A DNA stretch of 26,359 bases, from positions 1 through 26,359 of the forward strand of contig DASPRN010000126.1 in NCBI GenBank assembly GCA_035624425.1, given 5' to 3'. The position numbers were made by a program, and so were the translations under genes. The stretch comes from AC-32 sp035624425. GTDB taxonomy: Bacteria; Actinomycetota; Thermoleophilia; Gaiellales; Gaiellaceae. Shown in pieces: positions 1-6,659 of the stretch. Under the pieces are notes generated by a model. The model was not told the origin of the DNA, did no database searches, and worked only from the letters and a program-made list of their open reading frames with translations. Numbering within the stretch: the first letter of the stretch is position 1; every line of letters starts with the position of its first letter.

Positions 1-163
1 GCAGGTGGTTGTACTCGCCTCAGCGCCTCTGCTGATAATCGCTCCCTGGTATGTACTCAGAACTGAGGGAGGTGCTAGGCGAAGTCTCCTCTGGCTCGTG
101 GCGATCGCAACGCTGGCGTACAGCGGCTTAGTTTATATTAGGCCCCGGCCCGGATCGAATTAG
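1..163 (+). CDS. C-terminal end of a membrane protein (partial, cut by window edge)
   Basis: An open frame runs from base 2 to a TAG at 161-163 (53 residues visible). It reads as two hydrophobic segments, VVVLASAPLLIIAPWYVL and SLLWLVAIATLAYSGLVYI, joined by a short polar loop with RTEGGARR, and ends in a basic tail (RPRPGSN). This is what the end of a multi-pass membrane protein looks like. Codons such as TTA, ATA, TAT and ATT are used here, unlike the strongly GC-ending codons of every other gene in the window, so the gene is compositionally foreign or weakly expressed. The family cannot be named from this fragment. The reading frame and hydrophobic pattern are seen directly; that it is a real gene is inferred. 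Confidence 0.5.
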   Translation, partial: QVVVLASAPLLIIAPWYVLRTEGGARRSLLWLVAIATLAYSGLVYIRPRPGSN

Positions 164-623
164 CTTTAGGAAACGCAGCGTGAGTAAACGCGATCGGGCT
201 ATCTTGGAGAGCGAGCGTTAAGTCGTCATTATTCCCATAAGGGGTTGGCTGACGTTAACACCCGCCACTCAGCGGTTGAAGACCTTCCGCCTGCTGGGAT
301 TGACCTACTAGCAATCGACGCGTGAGACGATGCAAGACAGGATCGCGGGGCACATAAGGAAGCTCCGCTGAGACACCGAGAGCTTTTGAAACCTGTCCCG
401 CTTAGGTCTGCTCAGGAAGGGTTGAACTGGGCGTAGAATCCTCCGGAAGGGTTGCGACCTGGTGGGGTGGGTTTGAAAGCTGTCTCAGGAGGGGCACTAG
501 CGGACGCTCAGCTCGCCGGCGTGAGCTGCGCCAGATTCAGGTGTCGGACACCGTTGAGCCGGTTGAAATGGCCTAACGGCACTGCCCGTCGACTCGGCGA
601 TCTGGCACTCTGACGGCTCGCAC
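164..623. other. AT-richer stretch with no recognisable gene
   Basis: About 460 bp between the partial membrane protein and the tRNA. It is visibly less GC-rich than the rest of the window, stops are scattered in all frames, and no long reading frame, tRNA or repeat was found. It may be decayed accessory DNA or a long spacer. A minus-strand frame at 508-690 is only the antisense of the tRNA and is not a gene. Confidence 0.5.
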
Positions 624-696
624 GGGCGGTTAGCTCAGCTGGGAGAGCGCCTGCCTTACAAGCAGGAGGTCGCTGGTTCGAGCCCGGCACCGCCCA
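624..696 (+). tRNA. tRNA-Val (anticodon TAC)
   Basis: A full cloverleaf can be drawn. The acceptor stem is GGGCGGT/ACCGCCC, followed by a D arm with GCTC/GAGC, an anticodon stem CCTGC/GCAGG holding the loop CTTACAA (anticodon TAC, reading GTA/GTG valine codons), a five-base variable region, and a T arm GCTGG/CCGGC around TTCGAGC. The discriminator base is A at 696 and no CCA is encoded. The stop codon of the minus-strand gene begins at the very next base, 697. Confidence 0.96.
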
Positions 697-1944
697 TCAG
701 CTGACGATGAAGCCGACGTACCAGCGGTGGTCGGAGTCGCCGTTGGCGGACGGCTTGACCGGGGCGCTGACCAGGCGCACCACGCACCACGTGTTCTTCT
801 TGGCGCTGCCTTTCGCGGTGACCTTCAGGTTGAAGGTGCCGCGGTTGCCGACCACGAAGCTCGTCTTCGGGAGCGAGCAGAAGGCCGGGACCGGCGTGGC
901 GCCGCCCCGGGAGCTGCTGTTCTCCCACGCGTGCATGTCCGCGGTCACGTTCCACTTCGGAAGCTTCTTCGTCGACCAGCCGGTCACGGTGACCGTCTTG
1001 CTCTTCCCGTGGGCCAGGTAGTACCAGTCGCTCTTCGTCTCGGCGTTGTAGTACGGGTACGGGGAGGGCGGGATGCCGGGGTCGTCGCGGTGGTCGTTGG
1101 CGTACTTGGAGTAAATCCGCGTGTACTGGTAGCGCACGCCCTTGTAGCTCTCGAACCAGCGCGAGCCGGACAGCATGTCCGCTGACTCGATGTTCCCGCC
1201 TGCCTCGTCCTCCACGAACGGGCTCGTCCCGAAGTAGCCCTTCTGCGAGTCGGCGGGGTTCGGGGCCAGGGGGTCCCAGGGGTGGTCCTTGTCGGCGGCG
1301 GTCAGGCGCCAGCTGTTCGTCTTTGTGTTCGTCACCGCCTCTCCGAGCTCGTGGGTGGCCGTGGAGCTCATGGCGTTCTGGCTCGAGTCCGTGTTGGCCG
1401 GTGCGGCGTGCAGCGACAGCGCGTACGAGTCGAGGGATCCGAACAGCGGGTTGACGGCCGGCTTGGGGTGGTGGCTGACGCAGCCGTAGCCGTCGAGCGA
1501 CTGCGGTGCGTTGCAACGGGCGAACAGGATGAAGATCGTCTGGTAGGCCGGCTTGTGGGGGATGCCCAACGTCGCCATCTTCCCGAGCAGCCAGCCGTCG
1601 AAGTCGGAGCTCGTGACGGTGTCCTTCCCGGGCAGCTTGGGCATGTCGCTGACGATGTAGCCGTGGGCGATGGGCGCCGGGCTCGTGGGGATCGAATAGG
1701 CCTTCTCGAGCCGGTTCAGCCACGTGCTGTGCACGATCGCCTGGGGGAACCTCGCCAGCCTCTTGGCCCGCGGGAAGTCGGACGGGACGAAGGCGATGAT
1801 CCGCAGCGGCGTCGGCACCCAGCCGTACTTCGTCAGGTCGGGCGGCTTGCGGTGCTTGGCGGGCTTGAACTGGAGCGCAGCGCCGGCGGCAGTGGCGCAG
1901 ACGAGCGCCGCGAGAGCGAGGACGACGACCCGCTTTCCGTTCAC
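697..1944 (-). CDS. Secreted protein with HELGE metallopeptidase-like motif
   Basis: A 415-residue protein starting at GTG 1944. Residues 1-24 form a Sec signal peptide (NGKRVVVLALAALVCATAAG), and no further membrane segments follow. The core carries THELGEAVTN (His198, Glu199, Glu202), resembling the zinc-binding HE-x-x-E stretch seen in secreted proteins related to plant PHI-1/EXORDIUM, where a motif like HELAEAxT(N/D) is conserved. Cysteines at about 144, 155, 376 and 391 could form two disulfides. The last ~100 residues look beta-rich. I chose the GTG over an upstream ATG at 1980 because the signal peptide then begins at residue 1 and a TACCTT box ends 6 nt upstream. Peptidase activity is inferred from the motif only; a third metal ligand is not obvious. 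It stands alone and is divergent from the ATP-grasp gene. Confidence 0.82.
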   Translation of the reverse strand: MNGKRVVVLALAALVCATAAGAALQFKPAKHRKPPDLTKYGWVPTPLRIIAFVPSDFPRAKRLARFPQAIVHSTWLNRLEKAYSIPTSPAPIAHGYIVSDMPKLPGKDTVTSSDFDGWLLGKMATLGIPHKPAYQTIFILFARCNAPQSLDGYGCVSHHPKPAVNPLFGSLDSYALSLHAAPANTDSSQNAMSSTATHELGEAVTNTKTNSWRLTAADKDHPWDPLAPNPADSQKGYFGTSPFVEDEAGGNIESADMLSGSRWFESYKGVRYQYTRIYSKYANDHRDDPGIPPSPYPYYNAETKSDWYYLAHGKSKTVTVTGWSTKKLPKWNVTADMHAWENSSSRGGATPVPAFCSLPKTSFVVGNRGTFNLKVTAKGSAKKNTWCVVRLVSAPVKPSANGDSDHRWYVGFIVS

Positions 1945-1950
1945 GTAGAG

Positions 1951-1956
1951 AAGGTA
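1951..1956 (-). promoter_or_regulatory. -10 box TACCTT of a probable leaderless promoter
   Basis: TACCTT reads on the minus strand and ends 6 nt (CTCTAC) before the GTG at 1944, so transcription would start at or beside the start codon. It supports the choice of GTG 1944. It is one of a set of TANNNT boxes at the same distance from starts in this window. Confidence 0.5.
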
Positions 1957-2048
1957 CTCCGGGATCAGTCGGAATACCACCTTGTCACGGCTCCGTTACC
2001 GAATTGCGCCCCACAGCCGTGTCATGTGGCGCGACAGTTCATCAGGCG

Positions 2049-2921
2049 ATGCGCGTCGCGATCGTCAGCCACCGATCGAGCGAGACCAACCTGGCTCTCG
2101 CTACGCGCCGCTGGAACGGGGTCCAGCCCGAGTTGCTCTCGCCGCGCGAGGCGCTGCTCCGGCTCGGCCGGGGCGACCGTGCGCTCGCACGACTCGATGT
2201 GAGGGACGACCTGGACGGGATCGAGGAGGGCCTCTGGGCACTCGAGCGGCTCGTCGATTGCGGGGTCTCGATGCTGAACCGGCCGCCCTCGCTTCTGCGC
2301 GCGCATGACAAGCTGCTCACCGCGCGGACGCTTCGGCGGGCGGGCCTGCCGCATCCGCGCACCGTGTTGATCGACCCGGGCCAGAAGCTCCCCGACCTCG
2401 ACTTCCCGGCGGTGCTGAAGCCGCGCTTCGGAAGCTGGGGGAGGGACATTCTCCTCTGCCCGGACCGGGACGAGTTGGAGCGCGGGCTCGCCTTCCTCTC
2501 GTCCCGGTCCTGGTTCCACCGCAGCGGCGCGCTCGCCCAGGAGCTGATTCCGCCTCTCGGTCACGACCTGCGGTTGATCGTCGCGCGCGGCGTCGTCGTC
2601 GGCGCGGCCAAGCGGATCGCCGCGCCCGGGGAGTGGCGGACGAACGTCGCCCTCGGGGCGTCCGTTGTCCGCGCGGTGCCCCCACCGGTCGCGTTGAGGC
2701 TCGCGCTCGAGGCGGCCGCGGCTTCCGGGCTCGACCTCGTCGGCGTCGACCTGCTGCCGACCGGCCCTGGCGGCTTCTGCGTGCTCGAGCTGAACGGCGC
2801 CGTCGACTTCCGCCCGGCCTACTCGTTCGCCGGCCGCAACGTCTTCGACGACACGGTGGCGGCGCTCAGCGGCAGCCCGCTCGACGTTCCCGGTCTAGAG
2901 AACGCCGTCGCCGCAACCTAG
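2049..2921 (+). CDS. RimK-like ATP-grasp ligase
   Basis: A 290-residue ATP-grasp enzyme of the RimK/LysX type, which joins a carboxylate to an amine through an acyl-phosphate made with ATP. The N-terminus MRVAIVSHR begins the pre-ATP-grasp Rossmann domain. LKPRFGSWGRD holds the first ATP-binding lysine (Lys124) and glycine loop. LIPPLGHDLRLIVARG followed by AAKRIA and WRTNVALGA is the typical RimK/LysX central motif. GVDLL (about 232) and LELNG with Glu247 and Asn249 supply the Mg ligands. The start is ATG 2049, giving the usual MRVAI opening; upstream in-frame starts would add an atypical tail. No strong Shine-Dalgarno site is visible. The substrate is unknown: RimK modifies S6 with glutamate, LysX modifies lysine-pathway intermediates, and other members act on F420. 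The phosphoesterase follows immediately, with its own promoter box overlapping this stop codon. Confidence 0.87.
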   Translation: MRVAIVSHRSSETNLALATRRWNGVQPELLSPREALLRLGRGDRALARLDVRDDLDGIEEGLWALERLVDCGVSMLNRPPSLLRAHDKLLTARTLRRAGLPHPRTVLIDPGQKLPDLDFPAVLKPRFGSWGRDILLCPDRDELERGLAFLSSRSWFHRSGALAQELIPPLGHDLRLIVARGVVVGAAKRIAAPGEWRTNVALGASVVRAVPPPVALRLALEAAAASGLDLVGVDLLPTGPGGFCVLELNGAVDFRPAYSFAGRNVFDDTVAALSGSPLDVPGLENAVAAT

Positions 2922-2924
2922 ACT
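2919..2924 (+). promoter_or_regulatory. -10 box TAGACT overlapping a stop codon
   Basis: TAGACT contains the TAG stop of the ATP-grasp gene and ends 6 nt (CCCTGC) before the GTG start of the phosphoesterase at 2931. There is no Shine-Dalgarno sequence in the 9 nt between the two genes, so a leaderless transcript starting at the GTG is the simplest reading. Confidence 0.5.
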
Positions 2925-2930
2925 CCCTGC

Positions 2931-3749
2931 GTGCTGATCGCCCAGATCTCCGACGTCCACGTCGGCGGCGCCCGCTACCGGCAGGAGCTGCTGCGGACCG
3001 CGATCGACGAGCTGAACGCGGCCGAGCCGGACCTGGTCGTCGTCGCCGGTGACCTGACCGACGACGGCTACCCGGATCAGTACCCGCTCGCGCGTGAAGA
3101 GCTGGCCCGGATCGCGTGCGAGCACGTCGTCCGCGTGCCCGGGAACCACGACGCGCGCAACGTCGGCTACGTCCTCTTCGAGGACACGTTCGGCGCGCGC
3201 GACTCGCGTCTGCGGCTCGAGTTGCCGGGCGTCGAGGTGGCGCTCGTCGCGGTCGACTCCTCGAAGCCCGACCTCGACGAGGGCGAGATCGGCCGCGAGC
3301 ACTACGGCTGGATCGAGGAAGGGTTCGCGGGAGACGCCGATCTGCGCGTGTTCGTCTGCCACCACCACCTGATGCCGATCCCCGGCACCGGGCGCGAGCG
3401 CAACCAGGTGCTCGACGCGGGCGACGTGCTCTCGCTGCTCCGCCAGAGCCGAGTCGACCTCGTGCTTGCCGGGCACCGCCACGTGCCGTACGTGTGGCCG
3501 GTCGCCGGGATGCTGCTCGTCCACTCCGGCACGGTCTCGACCCTCCGGACGCGCGGGTTCCCGCACCCCGCGTACAACCTGATCCGGGTCGAAGACGGCC
3601 GGATCTGGGTCGAGCTGCAGATCCCCGGCGGCGATCGCCAGAGCCTGGGCGACTTCCCGCGCGACTGGCCGGAGGAAATCTCTGCGCGGCATACCGACCC
3701 GTTCGTACGCCCGCAACGCGGCGTCACGCTGGTCGAAGACGGCGACTGA
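2931..3749 (+). CDS. Calcineurin-like metallophosphoesterase (class III cNMP phosphodiesterase-like)
   Basis: A 272-residue cytoplasmic phosphoesterase with the complete two-metal site: Asp8 and His10 in QISDVH, Asp41 in AGDLTDD, Asn72-His73 in GNHD, a histidine run at 144-146 (CHHH), and GHRH at 181-184. This order and the short spacing match the CpdA/Icc-like class III cyclic nucleotide phosphodiesterases. The substrate could equally be another phosphodiester, because these proteins are often promiscuous. The start is GTG 2931, giving the standard opening MLIAQISDVH; it lies 9 nt after the preceding stop. No signal peptide or membrane segment is present. Confidence 0.9.
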   Translation: MLIAQISDVHVGGARYRQELLRTAIDELNAAEPDLVVVAGDLTDDGYPDQYPLAREELARIACEHVVRVPGNHDARNVGYVLFEDTFGARDSRLRLELPGVEVALVAVDSSKPDLDEGEIGREHYGWIEEGFAGDADLRVFVCHHHLMPIPGTGRERNQVLDAGDVLSLLRQSRVDLVLAGHRHVPYVWPVAGMLLVHSGTVSTLRTRGFPHPAYNLIRVEDGRIWVELQIPGGDRQSLGDFPRDWPEEISARHTDPFVRPQRGVTLVEDGD

Positions 3750-3787
3750 CCCTTTTGCCCGGGGCGGTTCGCGCCGATAGAAGGCGC

Positions 3788-4462
3788 GTGGAAGCGGCCC
3801 AACACTGGAAGCCCCTCGGCGAACTGTTGCTGCACAAGGGTCTGGTCACCGCCGAGGAGCTCGACCGCGCGCTCGTCGAGCAGGAGGAGACGGGGCGCCT
3901 GCTGGGCGCGATCATGGTCGAGCGGGGCTTCGTCTCCGGTCCGGCCCTCGCCGTCGCGCTGGCCGAGCAGTACGGCGTCGAGCTCGAGCAGCAGCGCGGT
4001 TTCGGCACCGGCCTCTGGGCCGAGATCGACCGCCGCCACCGCGAGGGGCGCGGCCCGGAGCCCGAGGAGCTCGAGGTGGAGCCCGAGGAGCTCGCGGTGG
4101 AGCCCGAGCCCGAGGAGAACGTCGTCAGGCTCGAGCCGGCGAAGCCCCCGCTCGAGGCCGTGCCCGACCCCGACCCGGAGCTCGACCGGCTCCAGGCCGA
4201 GAACCGCCGGCTGCAGGAGGAGATCACCCGACTCCACGACGAGTTCACCAAGCTGCGGCTGGTCGAGGTGCCCGAGGCTCCGTCATCGCACCTGCTCTTC
4301 GTCCCGACGCCCGCGCGCTACCTGATGCTCGAGCGCCAGGGCCCGCCGCCGGCGCCGGGTGAGGAGCTCGAGCTCGACGAGGGCATGTTCCTCGTCGGCA
4401 AGCTCGGCCGCGCACCGTTTCCCGGCGAGCAGCGGCCCTGCGCCTTTCTGCTGGTGCGCTAG
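3788..4462 (+). CDS. Orphan MshEN-domain protein (PilB/GspE N-terminal-like)
   Basis: A 224-residue protein starting at GTG 3788. Residues ~8-65 (LGELLLHKGLVTAEELDRAL, then RLLGAIMVERGFVSGPALA) match the MshEN/T2SSE N-terminal fold, which in type IV pilus and type II secretion ATPases binds c-di-GMP or contacts the inner-membrane platform. There is no ATPase domain here. Residues ~88-125 are an acidic linker of near-repeats around EPEEL. Residues ~133-160 (DRLQAENRRLQEEITRLHDE) form a short coiled coil. Residues ~168-224 form a compact tail of beta and hydrophobic character. A weaker box TAGAAG lies 4 nt before the start. A regulatory or scaffold role is inferred; a Flp pilin lies about 6 kb downstream, but no pilus assembly genes are in the window. 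Confidence 0.8.
   Translation: MEAAQHWKPLGELLLHKGLVTAEELDRALVEQEETGRLLGAIMVERGFVSGPALAVALAEQYGVELEQQRGFGTGLWAEIDRRHREGRGPEPEELEVEPEELAVEPEPEENVVRLEPAKPPLEAVPDPDPELDRLQAENRRLQEEITRLHDEFTKLRLVEVPEAPSSHLLFVPTPARYLMLERQGPPPAPGEELELDEGMFLVGKLGRAPFPGEQRPCAFLLVR
4058..4120 (+). repeat. Three in-frame 21-bp tandem units coding an acidic linker
   Basis: The first two units (4058-4078 and 4079-4099) begin GAGCCCGAGGAGCTCG and differ at one base. The third (4100-4120) is degenerate. Because each unit is 21 bp, gain or loss of a unit keeps the frame, so the linker between the MshEN domain and the coiled coil can change length. Confidence 0.75.
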
Positions 4463-4472
4463 TACTTGCCTC

Positions 4473-4478
4473 TAGTGT
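4473..4478 (+). promoter_or_regulatory. -10 box TAGTGT of a probable leaderless promoter
   Basis: TAGTGT lies in the 23-bp gap after the MshEN gene and ends 7 nt before the GTG at 4486. No Shine-Dalgarno sequence is present in the gap. It fits the TANNNT spacing seen at other starts in this window. Confidence 0.45.
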
Positions 4479-4485
4479 CACGCGC

Positions 4486-5613
4486 GTGGGCGCGCGAGCA
4501 TCGGATCTGTTTCCCGTGGAGGAGGTCGAGCGGGCGCGTGCCTACCACCGGCCGTTGTACGTCGCGCTCGGTCTCGACCTGGCGCTGCAACTCGGAATCC
4601 TGGCGGCGATTGCCTTTGGGCCGCCCGGGGACTGGCTCTGGGACGCGACCGGCGGGCCGTGGTGGGCGCGGACGCTCGAGCTCGCGGCGCTCGTGCTGGT
4701 CGTCTCGGCGCTCGTGCGGCTGCCGCTCTCGTGCTGGCGGGGCTGGCTGCACGAGCGCCAATGGGAGCTCTCGACCCAGTCTCTCGCGGGCTGGTTCGGG
4801 GACATGGCCAAGGGACTGTCCCTGGGACTCGTCCTGACCGGGCTCGGCCTCGTCGCGCTGGTCGGATCGGCCCGCGCCTGGCCCGGCTGGTGGCCCGCCG
4901 TGGCGGCTCCCGGCGCGGCGCTGCTCGTGCTCGTCCTCGGGCTGATCGCGCCGATCGTCTTCGAGCGGCTCTTCAACCGCTTTCGGCCGCTGCCGGACGC
5001 GGAGCTGGCGAGCGAGCTACGCGAGCTGTCGGTGCGGGCGGGCGTGCCCGTGCGGACGATGCTCGTCTCGGATGCGAGCCGAAGGACGCGCAAGCACAAC
5101 GCCTACGTCTCGGGGCTCGGGCCGACGCGGCGGCTGGTCGTCTTCGACACGCTGCTCGACGACATGCCGCGCGACGAGCTTCGGGTCGTGGTCGCCCACG
5201 AGCTGGGGCACCGGCGCTTCCGCCACGTCGCCGCCGGGACGGCGGTGGCGATGGCCGGCGCGGCCGCAGCGGTGCTGATCCTCTGGGGCCTGCTCTCGTG
5301 GCCGGGGCTCGTCTCGGCCACCGGCGCCTCCGGGCCGGGCGACCCGCGGGTCGTGCCGCTAGTCCTGCTCGTCCTGCTCGTGCTCGGGCTGCTCGGGCTG
5401 CCGTTCGACACCTGGGTCTCCCGCCGCTGGGAACGCACCGCCGATCGGTTCGCGCTCGAGCTGACTCGCGACAGGGCCGCGTTCGAACGCGTCTTTCGGC
5501 GGCTCGCGCGGGCCAACCTCTCCGACCTGGACCCTCCGCGGCTCCTCTACCTGCTGCTGTTCACGCATCCGACGCCGCCGGAGCGGATCGCGGCAGCCAG
5601 AATGGGCTCGTGA
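4486..5613 (+). CDS. M48 (Ste24-type) membrane zinc metallopeptidase
   Basis: A 375-residue integral membrane peptidase of family M48. Several transmembrane segments are visible (for example YVALGLDLALQLGILAAIAF, LVLTGLGLVALVG and LLVLVLGLIAPIVF). The active site HELGH (238-242) follows VVVAHELGHRRF, and the third zinc ligand is in WERTADRFAL (Glu316, with Asp320 of the E-x3-D motif). Upstream TRKHNAYVSGLGPTRRLVVF is the Ste24 signature before the active site. Such enzymes cleave membrane-associated or misfolded proteins; the bacterial substrate is not known here. The start is GTG 4486. The stop TGA overlaps the GTG of the CDF transporter by 4 nt (GTGA), so the two are likely translationally coupled, and the transporter could affect zinc supply to this enzyme. 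Confidence 0.92.
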   Translation: MGARASDLFPVEEVERARAYHRPLYVALGLDLALQLGILAAIAFGPPGDWLWDATGGPWWARTLELAALVLVVSALVRLPLSCWRGWLHERQWELSTQSLAGWFGDMAKGLSLGLVLTGLGLVALVGSARAWPGWWPAVAAPGAALLVLVLGLIAPIVFERLFNRFRPLPDAELASELRELSVRAGVPVRTMLVSDASRRTRKHNAYVSGLGPTRRLVVFDTLLDDMPRDELRVVVAHELGHRRFRHVAAGTAVAMAGAAAAVLILWGLLSWPGLVSATGASGPGDPRVVPLVLLVLLVLGLLGLPFDTWVSRRWERTADRFALELTRDRAAFERVFRRLARANLSDLDPPRLLYLLLFTHPTPPERIAAARMGS

Positions 5614-6512
5614 CCCACGTTCACGTCCATACTTCGGCGCGCGGCAGGCTGGCCGCCGCCCTGGCGCTGATCCTCGCGCTGATGGTTGGCGAGATCGCGT
5701 TCGGCGTCGTCGCGGGCTCGCTTGCGTTGCTCGCCGATGCTGGGCACATGCTGACCGACGCTGCCGCCCTCGGGCTCGCGCTCGCGGCGGCCTCGTTCGC
5801 CGGCAGGCCGGCACGCGGGCGCTGGACGTTCGGCTTCCGCCGGCTCGAGATCCTCGCCGCGCACGTCAACGGGATCCTGCTCCTGGTGGTCGGAGTCGTG
5901 ATCGTCTTCACGGCAGTGCGCCGGCTGATCTCGCCGCTGGAGGTTCGCGGCGGGATCGTCCTCGTCGTCGCGCTTGCGGGGATCGCGGTCAACCTGGTCG
6001 CTGCGGCGCTCCTCGCGGGTCCGAGCCGCGGGAGCCTGAACATGCGCGGCGCCTTTCTCCACGTCACGACCGACCTCGCGGCCTTCGCCGGGACCGCCGT
6101 CGCCGGCGGGCTCGTGCTCGCGACCGGCTGGAACCGTGCAGACCCGATCGCGAGCCTGCTCGTCGCCGCGCTGATCTTCTGGTCGAGCTTCGTGCTGCTG
6201 CGAGAGTCGACGCGGATCCTGCTCGAGGTCGCACCGGACGAGCCGGCCGAGATCGCGCGCGCGATGTTGGAGGTGCCGCAGGTCTCGGACGTCCACGATC
6301 TGCATGTCTGGACGGTCGGCAGCGGATTCCCGTCGGTCTCGGCCCATGTGCTCGTCGAGCCGGGGGCCGATTGCCATGCGATCCGCCGCGAGCTCGCGGG
6401 CCTCCTCGCCGAGCGCTACGGCCTCGGCCACTCGACCCTCCAGGTCGAGCACGCCCAGGCCGCGCGGGAAGCCGGGGGCCTTCCGCTGGTCGCCCCGCCG
6501 GGCCGCCGCTAG
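5610..6512 (+). CDS. CDF-family divalent metal (Zn/Co/Cd) exporter
   Basis: A 300-residue cation diffusion facilitator resembling CzcD/ZitB. The N-terminus THVHVH is histidine-containing, as in zinc exporters. TM2 holds ADAGHMLTDAAAL and TM5 holds FLHVTTDLAAF, giving the paired HxxxD metal site typical of Zn-CDF proteins. Six hydrophobic segments are followed by a C-terminal cytoplasmic domain containing VSDVHDLHVWTVGSG, which is diagnostic for the dimerising metal-sensing domain. It would export Zn2+ or similar ions in exchange for protons. The start GTG overlaps the M48 stop. No separate promoter is seen, so it is probably cotranscribed with the peptidase. After the stop come the GGGGTCTGACCCC elements. 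Confidence 0.94.
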   Translation: MTHVHVHTSARGRLAAALALILALMVGEIAFGVVAGSLALLADAGHMLTDAAALGLALAAASFAGRPARGRWTFGFRRLEILAAHVNGILLLVVGVVIVFTAVRRLISPLEVRGGIVLVVALAGIAVNLVAAALLAGPSRGSLNMRGAFLHVTTDLAAFAGTAVAGGLVLATGWNRADPIASLLVAALIFWSSFVLLRESTRILLEVAPDEPAEIARAMLEVPQVSDVHDLHVWTVGSGFPSVSAHVLVEPGADCHAIRRELAGLLAERYGLGHSTLQVEHAQAAREAGGLPLVAPPGRR

Positions 6513-6529
6513 CCACCTTGGCCATATTC

Positions 6530-6627
6530 GGGGTCTGACCCCTGCCGTGACCGCTTCGGAGAAGGCTCGCTTGCAAGAGCTTCGACCATCCGGGGTCTGA
6601 CCCCGGACCGGTCAGGGGTCTGACCCC
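6530..6627. repeat. Three GGGGTCTGACCCC near-palindromic elements
   Basis: Identical 13-bp copies lie at 6530-6542, 6592-6604 and 6615-6627. Each is a palindrome (GGGGTC/GACCCC) around one central base. Copy 2 extends to a 17-bp element, CCGGGGTCTGACCCCGG (6590-6606). All sit in the 147-bp gap between the CDF exporter and the dehydrogenase. Pairing between copies would give longer hairpins, so they could act as a terminator, as protein-binding sites, or as REP-type dispersed elements. No further copy was found in the window. Confidence 0.85.
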
Positions 6628-6646
6628 GGTTTCGGCCAGGAGGCTC

Positions 6647-6652
6647 TAAGCT
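6647..6652 (+). promoter_or_regulatory. -10 box TAAGCT of a probable leaderless promoter
   Basis: TAAGCT ends 7 nt (CCGAGGC) before GTG 6660. An AGGAGG at 6638-6643 lies 16 nt from the start, too far to serve as a normal Shine-Dalgarno site, so a leaderless start is preferred. The box lies 19 bp after the third GGGGTCTGACCCC element. Confidence 0.45.
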
Positions 6653-6659
6653 CCGAGGC

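Noticed and set aside
180..223. Tiny frame GTG...TAA coding 13 residues in the left gap
   Set aside because: It is too short, lacks a family match and lies in a region with many stops; a leader peptide cannot be supported.
508..690. 60-residue minus-strand frame with GSNQRPPACKAGALPAEL
   Set aside because: It is the antisense of the tRNA-Val gene, a well-known false-gene pattern.
624..696. tRNA-Val as attachment site of an integrated element on its 3' side
   Set aside because: No integrase and no repeat of the tRNA 3' end was found downstream, and the downstream genes have normal composition.
656..1723. 355-residue minus-strand frame ending GGAGLEPATSCL
   Set aside because: It is out of frame with the secreted protein, and its end is again tRNA antisense; the composition is arginine-rich and shadow-like.
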